64,000 bases of DNA. It comes from Gammaproteobacteria bacterium RIFOXYD12_FULL_61_37. Its GTDB lineage: Bacteria; Pseudomonadota; Gammaproteobacteria; Chromatiales; Chromatiaceae. The stretch is taken from contig MGZB01000055.1 in assembly GCA_001801995.1 (NCBI GenBank), forward strand, positions 243,760 through 307,759, read 5' to 3'. The position numbers and the translations under genes were made by a program. This document shows, one piece after another, positions 55,334 to 64,000 of this stretch. The notes beneath the pieces are model-generated. The model was not told the DNA's origin, searched no databases, and worked only from the letters and a program-made list of their open reading frames with translations. The stretch's first letter is position 1. The number at the start of each line of letters is the position of its first letter.

Positions 55334-55771
55334 AGTCATGCGCCGGACCTGCCGGTTGCGGCCCTCGCGGATCTTGAGTTCGATCCAGGCGGTGGGAATC
55401 TGGGCGCGAAAGCGGACGGGCGGGTCGCGCGGCCAGAGGGCCGGTTCGGGAATCAGCCGGGCCTGGGCGGGCAGGGTAGGGCCGTCGTTGAGCAGAACCC
55501 CGTCGCGCAGCCGTTGCAAGGCCGCCTCATCGGGGATGCCCTCCACCTGGACCAGATAGGTCTTCCAGGTCTTGGCCTTGGGGTTCGATAGCCGGTGTTG
55601 CAGGCCGCCGTCGCCGGTGAGCAGCAGCAGGCCCTCGCTGTCCAGATCCAGGCGGCCGGCGCAATAGACGCCCGGAATGGCGATGAAGTCCGCCAGGGTA
55701 GGGCGGTTTTCCTTGTCGGTGAATTGGGTCAGGACGCCGTAGGGCTTGTTGAAGAGGATCAGTTGCGCCAT
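55229..55771 (-). CDS. rluE: 23S rRNA pseudouridine synthase RluE-type
   Basis: 180 aa from the ATG at 55771. RsuA/RluE family: [23 protein letters not shown] at the start, catalytic Asp in [33 protein letters not shown], and the [25 protein letters not shown] motif. The lack of an S4 domain and the size fit RluE (U2457 of 23S rRNA in E. coli). The frame is open further upstream, but that part lies in the neighbouring gene. Confidence 0.9.
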   Translation of the reverse strand: MAQLILFNKPYGVLTQFTDKENRPTLADFIAIPGVYCAGRLDLDSEGLLLLTGDGGLQHRLSNPKAKTWKTYLVQVEGIPDEAALQRLRDGVLLNDGPTLPAQARLIPEPALWPRDPPVRFRAQIPTAWIELKIREGRNRQVRRMTAAAGFPTLRLVRVQIGRWGLEGLPPGEWRQVELP

Positions 55772-55776
55772 GGCGG

Positions 55777-56496
55777 TCAGGGAAGCTCCGTCACCCGCAC
55801 TTGCAGATCCAGGGTTTGGACCGATTGGCGGCTGCCGTAGCCGGAGAGGGAACTCCCCTCCCGACGGACCTGATGGCTGATTCCGCCCAGACCGATCCAT
55901 TGTCCCAGCCGGCCGGAGACGACGCTGTCGGCGCGTTGCGTCTGAATGGTCCCCCGCCGTCCTCCCGGCTGGTCGTATTGCTGGTGGATCTCCAAAGTGA
56001 CCTGATCGCTGACGACACGGGGCACCACATAGAAGCCCTGGAGGGCGTCGCGGTAGCCGGTGGTGCGCTGGGTGATCACCGCGCCGCCGCGCAGGGTGGT
56101 GGTCCGCTCCGGCACGGCGATGGAACTGCCGCTATGGATGAAGGCGGGGCGTCCCTCCAGGGTCTGGATGCGCTGATCCCCGTCGCTGCTCGTAAAACCC
56201 TCTCCCCGCGTTATCTCGGCCGCCCCGCGCCGCACCGTAATCAACAGCTTGCGCGGAGGGCGGTCGAGCTGGTCGATGACCTGCCGGATCTCCTCGATCC
56301 GCTCCGGCGCCGCGCGCAACAACAGCATGTTGTGCGCCGCGCTGATATTCTCGCCCGGCCCCAGCAGAGGCTGGATCGACGGCAACAGCTCCTCCGGCAG
56401 ATTCGACCTGAGCTTGATGATCTCCAGCGGATAATCCGCCAAGGCAAGGCTGCCCCACAGCAGCAGGGGAAGGAGCAACAGGTGGTGTGGTTTCAT
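55777..56496 (-). CDS. Periplasmic secretin-N-like protein
   Basis: 239 aa with a signal peptide ([17 protein letters not shown]). The next ~70 residues ([57 protein letters not shown]) are a secretin N-domain (NolW) like fold; the rest is beta-rich and ends [11 protein letters not shown]. It lacks the secretin pore domain. Role unknown. The frame continues upstream through an integrase remnant, so the start is placed at the ATG at 56496. It ends 5 nt before the rluE start. Confidence 0.75.
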   Translation of the reverse strand: MKPHHLLLLPLLLWGSLALADYPLEIIKLRSNLPEELLPSIQPLLGPGENISAAHNMLLLRAAPERIEEIRQVIDQLDRPPRKLLITVRRGAAEITRGEGFTSSDGDQRIQTLEGRPAFIHSGSSIAVPERTTTLRGGAVITQRTTGYRDALQGFYVVPRVVSDQVTLEIHQQYDQPGGRRGTIQTQRADSVVSGRLGQWIGLGGISHQVRREGSSLSGYGSRQSVQTLDLQVRVTELP

Positions 56497-56534
56497 GGTT
56501 GGCTGCTCATGGTCATGGAGTGCAATTTCCGGAT

Positions 56535-56616
56535 TGGGCGGACTAGCCGCCCCGCGCCCGCCCTTGTTCAACACATGAGTGTAGATCATCGTCGTTTGCA
56601 CATCCTTATGGCCTAA
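56535..56616 (-). pseudogene. 3' remnant of a second integron integrase gene
   Basis: The minus strand encodes [20 protein letters not shown] and then RGAASP, matching the C-terminus of the intact IntI (residues 299-323), including the catalytic His and Tyr. Nothing upstream of this remains: the similarity stops at a copy of the aacgatcatggggcgaggc repeat. The frame is still open into the secretin-like gene. Confidence 0.75.
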
Positions 56617-56662
56617 CGATCATGGGGCGAGGCGAGCCGCCCCGGAGGATGAAAACGCTAAC

Positions 56663-56707
56663 GTAGGTCGGCCTTCAGGCCGACTGTCGCCCTAAAGGGC
56701 GACCTAC
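56663..56707. repeat. REP-like double hairpin, copy 3
   Basis: Same as 33871-33915, again preceded by a one-ended aacgatcatggggcgaggc copy (from about 56615). A further hairpin-rich stretch at 56795-56850 (ggacgctggagcgtcc, gttcccacgc...ggagcgagggaac) precedes the trxB stop. The 56617-56881 gap holds only repeats. Confidence 0.75.
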
Positions 56708-56881
56708 AACACGGATTTCACGCTAACCGCCCATGGGACGAGACAACCCGCCCCGGAAGATGAAAAAGAAGGGCTAGGCTATTTCTGCGATCTCGGGACG
56801 CTGGAGCGTCCGGGGATGCGTTCCCACGCCGGAGCGAGGGAACGATCAATCAAATGCGAAGGACCGGAGGGATGTCGGCGT

Positions 56882-58183
<1,302 letters not shown>

Positions 58184-58187
<4 letters not shown>

Positions 58188-58828
58188 GACGGGTTTCCTC
58201 TTTGATCGAGCAGCCGCTTTCCCGCCAGCAGGAAGCCCAGGAGGATGAACCCCCCCGGCGGCAGGATGACGAGCAGGAAGTTCTTGTAATCGGGGATGAG
58301 TTTGAGTTCCAGGAAGGCGGCCCAGGGACCCAGCAGCAGGGCGGCGTTGCTGAAGAGGGTGCCGCTGCCGAGGGTCTCGCGAACGCCGCCGAGGAGGACC
58401 AGGGCGAAGGTGAAGCCGAGCCCCATCATCAGTCCGTCGAAGCCGGCGGGCAGGATGGGGTTCTTCGAGGCGAAGGATTCGGCCCGTCCGAGGATGGCGC
58501 AATTCACCACGATGAGGGCGATGAAGAGGCCCAGCACCTTGTAGAGGTCATGGGCCCAGGCGTTGAGGCCCATGTCCACCAGGGTCACCAGGGTGGCGAT
58601 GATGACCACGTAGACGGGGATGCGCACATCGGGGCTGATGATCCGGCGCAGGGCGGAGATCAGCATGTTGGAGACCACCAGGACCGCCGTGGTGGCCAGC
58701 CCCATGCCGAGCCCGTTGGTGGCGCTGCCGGTGACCGCCAGGGTAGGGCAGAGGGCGAGCATCTGGGCGAAGACCACGTTGTTGTCCCAGAGGCCGTCGC
58801 GGGCAATTTTGCTGTAGATGCCGCTCAT
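58184..58828 (-). CDS. rnfE: Rnf electron transport complex subunit E
   Basis: 214 aa integral membrane protein with six helices ([51 protein letters not shown] are typical). Rnf couples ferredoxin and NADH pools to an ion gradient; in phototrophic sulfur bacteria it often makes reduced ferredoxin for nitrogenase. Coupled by overlaps of 4 nt to rnfG and rnfH. Confidence 0.94.
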
Positions 58829-59481
58829 GGTTCGGTTCTCCCGGAGGTTTGGCTGCCCTTTGGCGGATCGAGCAATTCGGCCTTGTGGGCTTCGAAGAAT
58901 CGCAGCCCCTCACGGATGGCCCCCACCACCCCACGGGGGGTGATGGTCGCCCCGCTGAAGGCGTCGAATTGGCCGCCGTCCTTTTTCACCTTCCACCGCG
59001 CCTCGGGCGGGTCGCCGAGGGAGAGGCCGTTGAAGCCCAATATCCAGTCGTCCTTCTGCGCCTCGATCTTATCGCCCAGACCGGGGGTTTCGGCATGCGA
59101 GAGGACTCGCACGCCGAGTATCTTTCCCTCCGCGTCCAGGCCGAGGATGAGGCGGATGGGACCGGCGTAGCCCTTGCCGCTCAATTCCCAGGCGAGGGCC
59201 TTGATCCGGCCCTGGCCGATGCCGCGATAGACGGTGACTGGCTTTCCGCCGGGGGCGGGTAGTTGCAATTTGTTCTCCAACAGGCCGCTGGCATTCTGGG
59301 CCGGAGGGATGACCTGGGTCAGGAAGAGTTGCAGGTCTTCCTTCTGGCGTTGTTCGATGGCCCCCTGGGTTGCCATATTGGCCGCGACCAGGAGCAGGGT
59401 GGCCAGGGTGGCGAAGCCGCCCAGCAGGAGCGCCTGGTAGGGGATGCCATCGCGGAAGCGGGGTTTGTTGGGCTCGTCCAT
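58825..59481 (-). CDS. rnfG: Rnf electron transport complex subunit G
   Basis: 218 aa. One N-terminal helix ([25 protein letters not shown]) anchors a periplasmic FMN-binding domain; the covalent FMN threonine is in [12 protein letters not shown] near residue 185. [29 protein letters not shown] is family-typical. Start and stop overlap rnfD and rnfE. Confidence 0.94.
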   Translation of the reverse strand: MDEPNKPRFRDGIPYQALLLGGFATLATLLLVAANMATQGAIEQRQKEDLQLFLTQVIPPAQNASGLLENKLQLPAPGGKPVTVYRGIGQGRIKALAWELSGKGYAGPIRLILGLDAEGKILGVRVLSHAETPGLGDKIEAQKDDWILGFNGLSLGDPPEARWKVKKDGGQFDAFSGATITPRGVVGAIREGLRFFEAHKAELLDPPKGSQTSGRTEP

Positions 59482-60566
59482 CAGGTATTTTCCCTCTTGC
59501 CGTCAGTGTTCAAGGGTTCGCCCCGGCGGTCCCGGCCGTAGATGCGCGGCCTCAAATAGTGATCGATCAAAGGGGTGCAGGCGTTCATCAGCATCACCGC
59601 GAAGGCGACCCCCTCGGGATAGCCCGCCCAGGTGCGGATGACATAGACCAGCAGGCCGCAACCGGCGCCGAACAGCAGTTGTCCGCTCCGGGAGACCGGC
59701 GAGGTGACCAGATCGGTGGCGATGAAGAAGGCCCCGAGCATGGCCGCGCCGGACACCAAGTGGGTCAGCGGTCCCACATACTGACCGGGATAGAGCCCGT
59801 GGAAGAGGGCGGCGGGCAGGGCCAGACCGGCGAGCATGGCCAGGGGGATGTGCCAGCCGATCACCTTTTTGTGGATCAGGAACAGCCCGCCCAGCAGGAT
59901 CAGCAGGGCGGAGGTCTCGCCCAGGCTGCCGGGAATCTGGCCCCATGCCAGTTGCCAGAGGCTGCCGGTCCCCTCCGACGCCTGGCCGAGGGTCAGACCA
60001 CGGCCCAATTCGGTCTTGAAATGACCCAGGGGGGTGGCGCTGGCGACGGCGTCGATGGCGTTCGAGCCGCCGAAGGTGACGGCCAGGCCCTCCAGAAAAC
60101 CGGGGGCGCTTGCCGAAAACAGCGGGCTCGGCGCGGTGAAGAGGGTCAGCTCCAGGGGAAAGGAGATCAGCAGCGCCACCCGCGCCACCATGGCCGGGTT
60201 GAAGAGGTTCTGGCCCAGGCCGCCGAAGATCTGTTTGCCGACGACGATGGCCAGAAAGGCGCCGATCACCCCGATCCACCAGGGCGCCCAGGGCGGCAGG
60301 GTCATGGCCAGCAGCCAGCCGCTGAGGAGGGCGGAACCGTCTTTCAGAAACAGGCCCACCGGCTTGCCCGCCAGCCGCAGGGAGAAGGCCTCGGCCGCCA
60401 CGGCGGAAATCAGGGTGACGGTGAAGAGGAAAATCGCTGGCCAGCCGAATTGGTAGAGGCCGAAGAGCGTGGCCGGCAGCAGGGCCAGCATCACCAGCCC
60501 CATGGTGCGGGAGACGCTGGTTTTGGCGTGGCTGTAGGGCGCTGCGATGAGGGTTGGTTCTTTCAT
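59481..60566 (-). CDS. rnfD: Rnf electron transport complex subunit D
   Basis: 361 aa NqrB/RnfD membrane protein with about ten helices. AIVVGKQIFGGLGQNLFNPAMVARVALLISFP and the flavinylation site DAVASATPLGHFK (FMN linked to the Thr) are visible. I use the ATG at 60566; the frame upstream runs into a repeat. The rnfC-rnfD junction contains a 136-bp repeat (60581-60716). Confidence 0.94.
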   Translation of the reverse strand: MKEPTLIAAPYSHAKTSVSRTMGLVMLALLPATLFGLYQFGWPAIFLFTVTLISAVAAEAFSLRLAGKPVGLFLKDGSALLSGWLLAMTLPPWAPWWIGVIGAFLAIVVGKQIFGGLGQNLFNPAMVARVALLISFPLELTLFTAPSPLFSASAPGFLEGLAVTFGGSNAIDAVASATPLGHFKTELGRGLTLGQASEGTGSLWQLAWGQIPGSLGETSALLILLGGLFLIHKKVIGWHIPLAMLAGLALPAALFHGLYPGQYVGPLTHLVSGAAMLGAFFIATDLVTSPVSRSGQLLFGAGCGLLVYVIRTWAGYPEGVAFAVMLMNACTPLIDHYLRPRIYGRDRRGEPLNTDGKRENT

Positions 60567-60580
60567 CCTAATTTCCTTGT

Positions 60581-60716
60581 TTAACCGCGAAGGACGCCAA
60601 GAACGCGAAGGAAGGCAATTGGTTACATCCATTGGCGCTTTCATCTTCCGGGCGAGAGACTGGGCGTATGTAAGCTGTTGTATTACTTTGCGTTTCTTTG
60701 CGATCTTTGCGGTTAA
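60581..60716. repeat. 136-bp inverted-end repeat inside the rnf operon (rnfC-rnfD)
   Basis: Ends ttaaccgcgaaggacgc and gcgatctttgcggttaa are inverted, with inner repeats of ttgcgtttctttgcg / cgccaagaacgcgaag. The copy at 62752-62889 is about 85% identical over its full length; a short version is at 9574-9648. No coding potential. It could fold into a long stem in the mRNA. Confidence 0.8.
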
Positions 60717-60734
60717 AAGCGGTTTTTAGGATCA

Positions 60735-62204
60735 TCATGCTTCGCCGCCTCCGGCGGCCTTGGCCGCCCGTTCCTGCTTCTGCCTTGCCATGGCCTCTTG
60801 CTTGGCCCGTTGCAGCGCCTCCATACGCTCGCTCCTGGCCTCGGCCAGGCGCTTGGTTTCGAGCTGTTTGTGCCGCGCCCGCTGGCGTGCCGCCAGCTCG
60901 CCCTTGGCATGGTTGAAATACTGCACCAGGGGGATGTGGGAGGGGCAGACATAGGCGCAGGAGCCGCAGCCGATGCAGTCGAGCAAGCCCCGGTTGACCG
61001 AGGCGTCGAGCGCCCCGGCGCGGATGCGGGCGGCGATCTCCAGGGGCGTCAGGCCGCAGGGACAGGCCCCGACGCAACTGGCGCAGCGGATGCAGGGCAT
61101 CTCCGGCGCCTGTTGGGTCTCGGCGGCGGTCAGGGCCAAGAGTCCGTTACTCCCCTTGACCACCGGAACCTGGGTATTGGGCAGGGGTTGGCCCATCATG
61201 GGGCCGCCGCTGATCAGCCGTGCCGGTTCCTGTTTGAACCCCCCGCACAGCTCGATCAGAAAGGAGACCGGGGTGCCCAGGGGAACACGCAGATTGCGCG
61301 GGGTTGCGATGGCGCCGCCGGTGACGGTCATCACCCGGTCGATCAGGGGGCGGCCCTGGCGCAGGGCCTCATGCATGGCCAGGGCCGTGGCCACGTTATG
61401 CACCACCACGCCGATGTCGGCGGTCAGCCCCCGCGCCGGGGTCTCTTTCCCGGTCAGGGTCTGCACCAGGTGTTTTTCGGAACCCATGGGGTAGCGGGTG
61501 GGCAGTCCGATGACCTTGACGGCGGGATAGGGCGCGGCAGCGGCGCGCAAGGCGGCCTGGGCCTCCGGCTTGTTGTTCTCGATGGCGATCAGGACCGATT
61601 CCAGCCCCAGGCCCCGCGCCATCAGCCGCGCCCCCTCGATGACCTGTTCCGGCTGCTCGCGCATCAGGCGGTCATCGCAAGTGAGATAGGGCTCGCACTC
61701 GGCCCCGTTGATGACGAGGCTGTGGAGGCTGTAACGCTTGCGCAGGTCGAGCTTCACCGCCGAGGGAAAGGTCGCCCCGCCCATGCCGACGATACCGGCC
61801 TCGGCCACGCGCCGGGCGATCTCCTCGGGCGCCAGGGCGAAGGGGTCCGGCACCGGGTCAAGGCCCTCGATCCACTCCTCCTTGCCATCGGGCTTCAGGC
61901 TGATGGTGCGCACCTTGAGCCCGGAGGGATGGTGGGCGGGGTAGCCGCCGATCCCCATGACCAGCCCCGAGGTGGGGGCATGCACAGGTGCGGAGATGGC
62001 CCCCTGGGCACGCGCCAGCAGTTGTCCCTTCTTGACCCGGTCGCCGCGCGACACCAGGGGTTCCGCCGGGGCGCCGATGTGCTGCTGCAAGGGGATATGG
62101 AGCAGCGGCGCCAGGGGGATGGCCTCGATCGCCATGCCGGCGCTGAGTCCCTTGCGGTCCTCGGGATGGACCCCGCCACGGATGGGGAAGAGCTTGATCT
62201 TCAT
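60735..62204 (-). CDS. rnfC: Rnf electron transport complex subunit C
   Basis: 489 aa NADH-oxidising subunit related to the Nuo 51-kDa protein: GGVHPEDRKGLS, AGIVGMGGATFPSAVKL (FMN/NADH site), NGAECEPYLTCDDRLM. Two [4Fe-4S] motifs CIRCASCVGACPCGLTP and CIGCGSCAYVCPSHIP lie near 370-420, followed by a charged Ala/Lys/Arg/Gln-rich helical tail of ~75 residues. The ATG at 62204 is 2 nt after the rnfB stop. Confidence 0.95.
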   Translation of the reverse strand: MKIKLFPIRGGVHPEDRKGLSAGMAIEAIPLAPLLHIPLQQHIGAPAEPLVSRGDRVKKGQLLARAQGAISAPVHAPTSGLVMGIGGYPAHHPSGLKVRTISLKPDGKEEWIEGLDPVPDPFALAPEEIARRVAEAGIVGMGGATFPSAVKLDLRKRYSLHSLVINGAECEPYLTCDDRLMREQPEQVIEGARLMARGLGLESVLIAIENNKPEAQAALRAAAAPYPAVKVIGLPTRYPMGSEKHLVQTLTGKETPARGLTADIGVVVHNVATALAMHEALRQGRPLIDRVMTVTGGAIATPRNLRVPLGTPVSFLIELCGGFKQEPARLISGGPMMGQPLPNTQVPVVKGSNGLLALTAAETQQAPEMPCIRCASCVGACPCGLTPLEIAARIRAGALDASVNRGLLDCIGCGSCAYVCPSHIPLVQYFNHAKGELAARQRARHKQLETKRLAEARSERMEALQRAKQEAMARQKQERAAKAAGGGEA

Positions 62205-62206
62205 CG

Positions 62207-62737
62207 TCAGGCCGCCTTGGCCGGGTTCGGCCAGTACCAGGTTTGCAGGGTTGCCGGGATCGGGCGCATCTCGATGCACTCGGTGGGGCAGACCTCGAAG
62301 CACTTCTCGCAGCCGGTGCAGGCCTCGGCGAAGACCCCGTGGATCTGCCGGGGTCCGCCGATGATGGCATCGGTGGGGCAGCGTTTGAGGCATTTGGTGC
62401 AGCCGATGCAGAGGTTTTCATGGACGAAGGCGAAACGGGGTTCCTTCTCTTCCACGCTGGAGAGATCGATGCTGACCCCCAGTTTGCCGGCCAGGGTCTC
62501 GGCCAGGCCCTTGCCGCCGGGGGGACAGAGGGTCACCGGCGCCTGGCCGTTGGCTACGGCTTCCGCGGCGGCATTGCATCCGGGATAGCCGCACTGACCG
62601 CACTGGGAACCGGGGAAGAGTCCCTCGATTTCCTTCAGCAGGGGGTTGCCCTCCACGGCCAGATAGCGGGCGGCGATGCCGAGCAGGGCGCCCATGATCA
62701 GGCCCAGCAGGGAGAGGATGAGAACGGCAAATATCAT
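62207..62737 (-). CDS. rnfB: Rnf electron transport complex subunit B
   Basis: 176 aa. An N-terminal helix (IFAVLILSLLGLIMGALLGIAARYL) is followed by a cluster motif CGQCGYPGCNAAAEAVANG and two ferredoxin motifs CIGCTKCLKRCPTDAI and CTGCEKCFEVCPTECI. It passes electrons to and from soluble ferredoxin. Confidence 0.95.
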   Translation of the reverse strand: MIFAVLILSLLGLIMGALLGIAARYLAVEGNPLLKEIEGLFPGSQCGQCGYPGCNAAAEAVANGQAPVTLCPPGGKGLAETLAGKLGVSIDLSSVEEKEPRFAFVHENLCIGCTKCLKRCPTDAIIGGPRQIHGVFAEACTGCEKCFEVCPTECIEMRPIPATLQTWYWPNPAKAA

Positions 62738-62751
62738 CCTAGAAACCTCAG

Positions 62752-62889
62752 TTCAACCGCGAAGGACGCAAAGAACGCGAAGGAAGGTAGCGGGTTACAT
62801 CCTTCGGCGCTTTCACCTTCCGGACAGGAGGTGATACGCATATAGGTAATTGTATTTCTTTGCGTTTCTTTGCGATCTTTGCGGTTGAA
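62752..62889. repeat. 138-bp inverted-end repeat inside the rnf operon (rnfA-rnfB)
   Basis: Full-length homologue of 60581-60716, with ends ttcaaccgcgaaggacgc and gcgatctttgcggttgaa. It fills nearly the entire rnfA-rnfB gap. Confidence 0.8.
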
Positions 62890-62916
62890 AACGGTATTCA
62901 GAATCATGGCAACCCC

Positions 62917-63495
62917 TCAGTGGTTGGTCAGACCGGCGAAACCCATGAAGGCCAGGGACATGAGCCCCGCCACCACGAAGGCGATGGGCGCCCCGCGAAA
63001 GACGGCGGGTACGGCGGCCAGGGCCAGGCGTTCGCGCAATCCTGCGAAAAGCGCCATGACCAGGGTGAATCCCAGCGCCGAACCCAGACCGTACAGCAGA
63101 CTCTCCAGCAGGCCGTTCCCCTGTTGCACATTGAGCAGGGCGATCCCCAACACGGCGCAGTTGGTGGTGATCAGGGGCAGATAGATCCCCAGGACCTGAT
63201 AGAGCACCGGCGAGGCCTTGCGCACCACCATCTCCGTGAACTGCACCACCACGGCAATCACCAGAATGAAGGTGAGGATGCGCAGGAAACCCAGGTCCAG
63301 GGGCGCCAGCACGAAGTACTCCAGCAGCCAGCCCGTGAAGGTGGCCATGGTCAGGACAAAGGTGGTCGCCATCCCCATGCCCAGGGCGGAGTCGAGCTTG
63401 TTGGACACCCCCATGAAGGAGCAGAGCCCGAGGAAGCGGACCAGCACCACGTTGTTGACCAACGCCGTCGAGAGAAGGATGAGGAAATATTCCAT
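62917..63495 (-). CDS. rnfA: Rnf electron transport complex subunit A
   Basis: 192 aa six-helix membrane protein: [47 protein letters not shown], then [15 protein letters not shown] with the conserved Cys that, with RnfE's, binds the intramembrane cluster. First gene of the operon; its promoter should lie in 63496-63600, though I cannot assign boxes. Confidence 0.95.
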   Translation of the reverse strand: MEYFLILLSTALVNNVVLVRFLGLCSFMGVSNKLDSALGMGMATTFVLTMATFTGWLLEYFVLAPLDLGFLRILTFILVIAVVVQFTEMVVRKASPVLYQVLGIYLPLITTNCAVLGIALLNVQQGNGLLESLLYGLGSALGFTLVMALFAGLRERLALAAVPAVFRGAPIAFVVAGLMSLAFMGFAGLTNH

Positions 63496-63711
63496 GGACC
63501 CATCGCCAGTGGTTTCGATGGGAGGTCCTCTACAGAAAACGTGCCAGGGGGTGGCGGCCGAGCGGGATAATTACCTATCGCAATGAAAACGAAAGGAAAA
63601 GCCGGTTTGGGATAGCGGGATTTTTGCAGCCAACCAGGCGCCGGATGTCGGATTTCCTACAGATCGGCGGAGGTCCTTGTCGGGTCAGCGACGCGGTCGT
63701 CACTGAACCCC

Positions 63712-63757
63712 GTAGGCCGCCCTTCAGGGCGGCTTGCCGGGCTGAAGCCCAGCCTAC
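63712..63757. repeat. Palindromic repeat 'gtaggccgcccttcagggcgg', copy 2
   Basis: Same two-hairpin element as at 11399-11442, here complete with outer gtagg...cctac arms. It lies between the divergent rnfA and Rpn genes; the rest of 63496-63852 holds no gene. Confidence 0.75.
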
Positions 63758-63852
63758 AGACCCCGGACGGCATTCCCATGGGACATGGTCATCTCCTGCT
63801 TTCCCTGTCTTTCTTGTGTATAGTTTCTTCGACAAGTACCCCGTGAGACCCC

Positions 63853-64000
63853 ATGGCAACCCAGCCCAGCCACGACAACGCCTACAAGCACCTCTTCTCC
63901 CACCCCAAGGCGGTGGAGGATCTGCTGCGCGGCTTTGTTCACGAGGACTGGGTGGGACAACTGGACTTCGCCAGCCTGGAAAAGATGAGCGGCAGCTACG
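63853..64000 (+). CDS. Rpn/YhgA-like PD-(D/E)XK nuclease, 3' end outside window
   Basis: The first 49 codons from the ATG at 63853 encode SHDNAYKHLFSHPKAVEDLLRGF, the opening of the Rpn (recombination-promoting nuclease, former transposase_31) family, whose members cleave DNA and belong to PD-(D/E)XK nucleases. The catalytic residues would lie beyond the window, so activity cannot be judged. Confidence 0.75.
   Translation, partial: MATQPSHDNAYKHLFSHPKAVEDLLRGFVHEDWVGQLDFASLEKMSGSY

Overview
The window is GC-rich gammaproteobacterial chromosome. It most resembles a purple or other sulfur-oxidising member of the Chromatiales: it carries soeABC (cytoplasmic sulfite dehydrogenase), a complete rnfABCDGE-rnfH operon, Fe-SOD, a methionine-salvage cluster, and several families of short palindromic repeats of the kind common in that order. 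This placement rests on gene content and style; no 16S gene or tRNA is present.

Layout. 1-1664: 3' part of a GHKL ATPase gene cut by the left edge. 1809-6556: a chromosomal integron. intI lies on the plus strand, attI lies just upstream of it, and an inverted array of small minus-strand cassettes runs leftwards: a frameshifted zinc-ribbon membrane gene, a BrnT/CopG-type toxin-antitoxin pair, a truncated CPBP protease, a ParE-type toxin-antitoxin pair, a second attI-like copy, a membrane-HTH gene and a DUF2971 gene. A 64-bp perfect or near-perfect palindrome is embedded in the attC/attI sites. 6664-11380: soeABC. 11484-12084: ccdAB with a palindromic operator. 12325-15111: rapA.

15593-27300 is a defence island: an ankyrin-repeat/sigma-70 fusion protein, a MutL/MORC-like ATPase, a Z1 ATPase, a DUF4420 PD-(D/E)XK protein, an AIPR protein, Vsr, and a convergent C5-cytosine methyltransferase. 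The ATPase-Z1-DUF4420-AIPR core matches the Mza-type antiphage cluster. The genes abut or overlap, so they are probably co-transcribed. 27995-32340 mixes housekeeping genes (thrC, an RpfE-like protein) with hicBA, a Uma2 nuclease and yefM-yoeB. 32351-39699 is mostly core: ispG, mtnBDC, two thioredoxin-fold genes, a Met-rich periplasmic protein behind an unusual leader ORF plus terminator, YchJ, a lytic transglycosylase and fabI.

39836-44743 is a compact three-gene set: DUF559-type nuclease, winged-helix-like small protein, and a two-module AAA+HerA ATPase. I think it is an undescribed or little-described defence system. 44874-53441: sodB and a peptide-type ABC importer (SBP, two permeases, fused double ATPase) with a stand-alone rlmK between the SBP and permease genes. 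53513-56616 is a scar of integron activity: a lone attC cassette encoding a HEPN-like protein, REP-bounded duplications of the flanking gene ends, rluE, a secretin-N-like gene and a 3' remnant of a second integron integrase. 56882-63495: trxB and the rnf operon, with a repeated palindromic element sitting inside operon junctions. 63853-64000: start of an Rpn-family nuclease gene cut by the right edge.

The most interesting signals are the coincidence of a REP-like palindrome with attC/attI sites, the ankyrin-sigma factor attached to the Mza-like operon, the DUF559-wHTH-HerA locus, and the leader ORF that overlaps both an intrinsic terminator and the next start codon.
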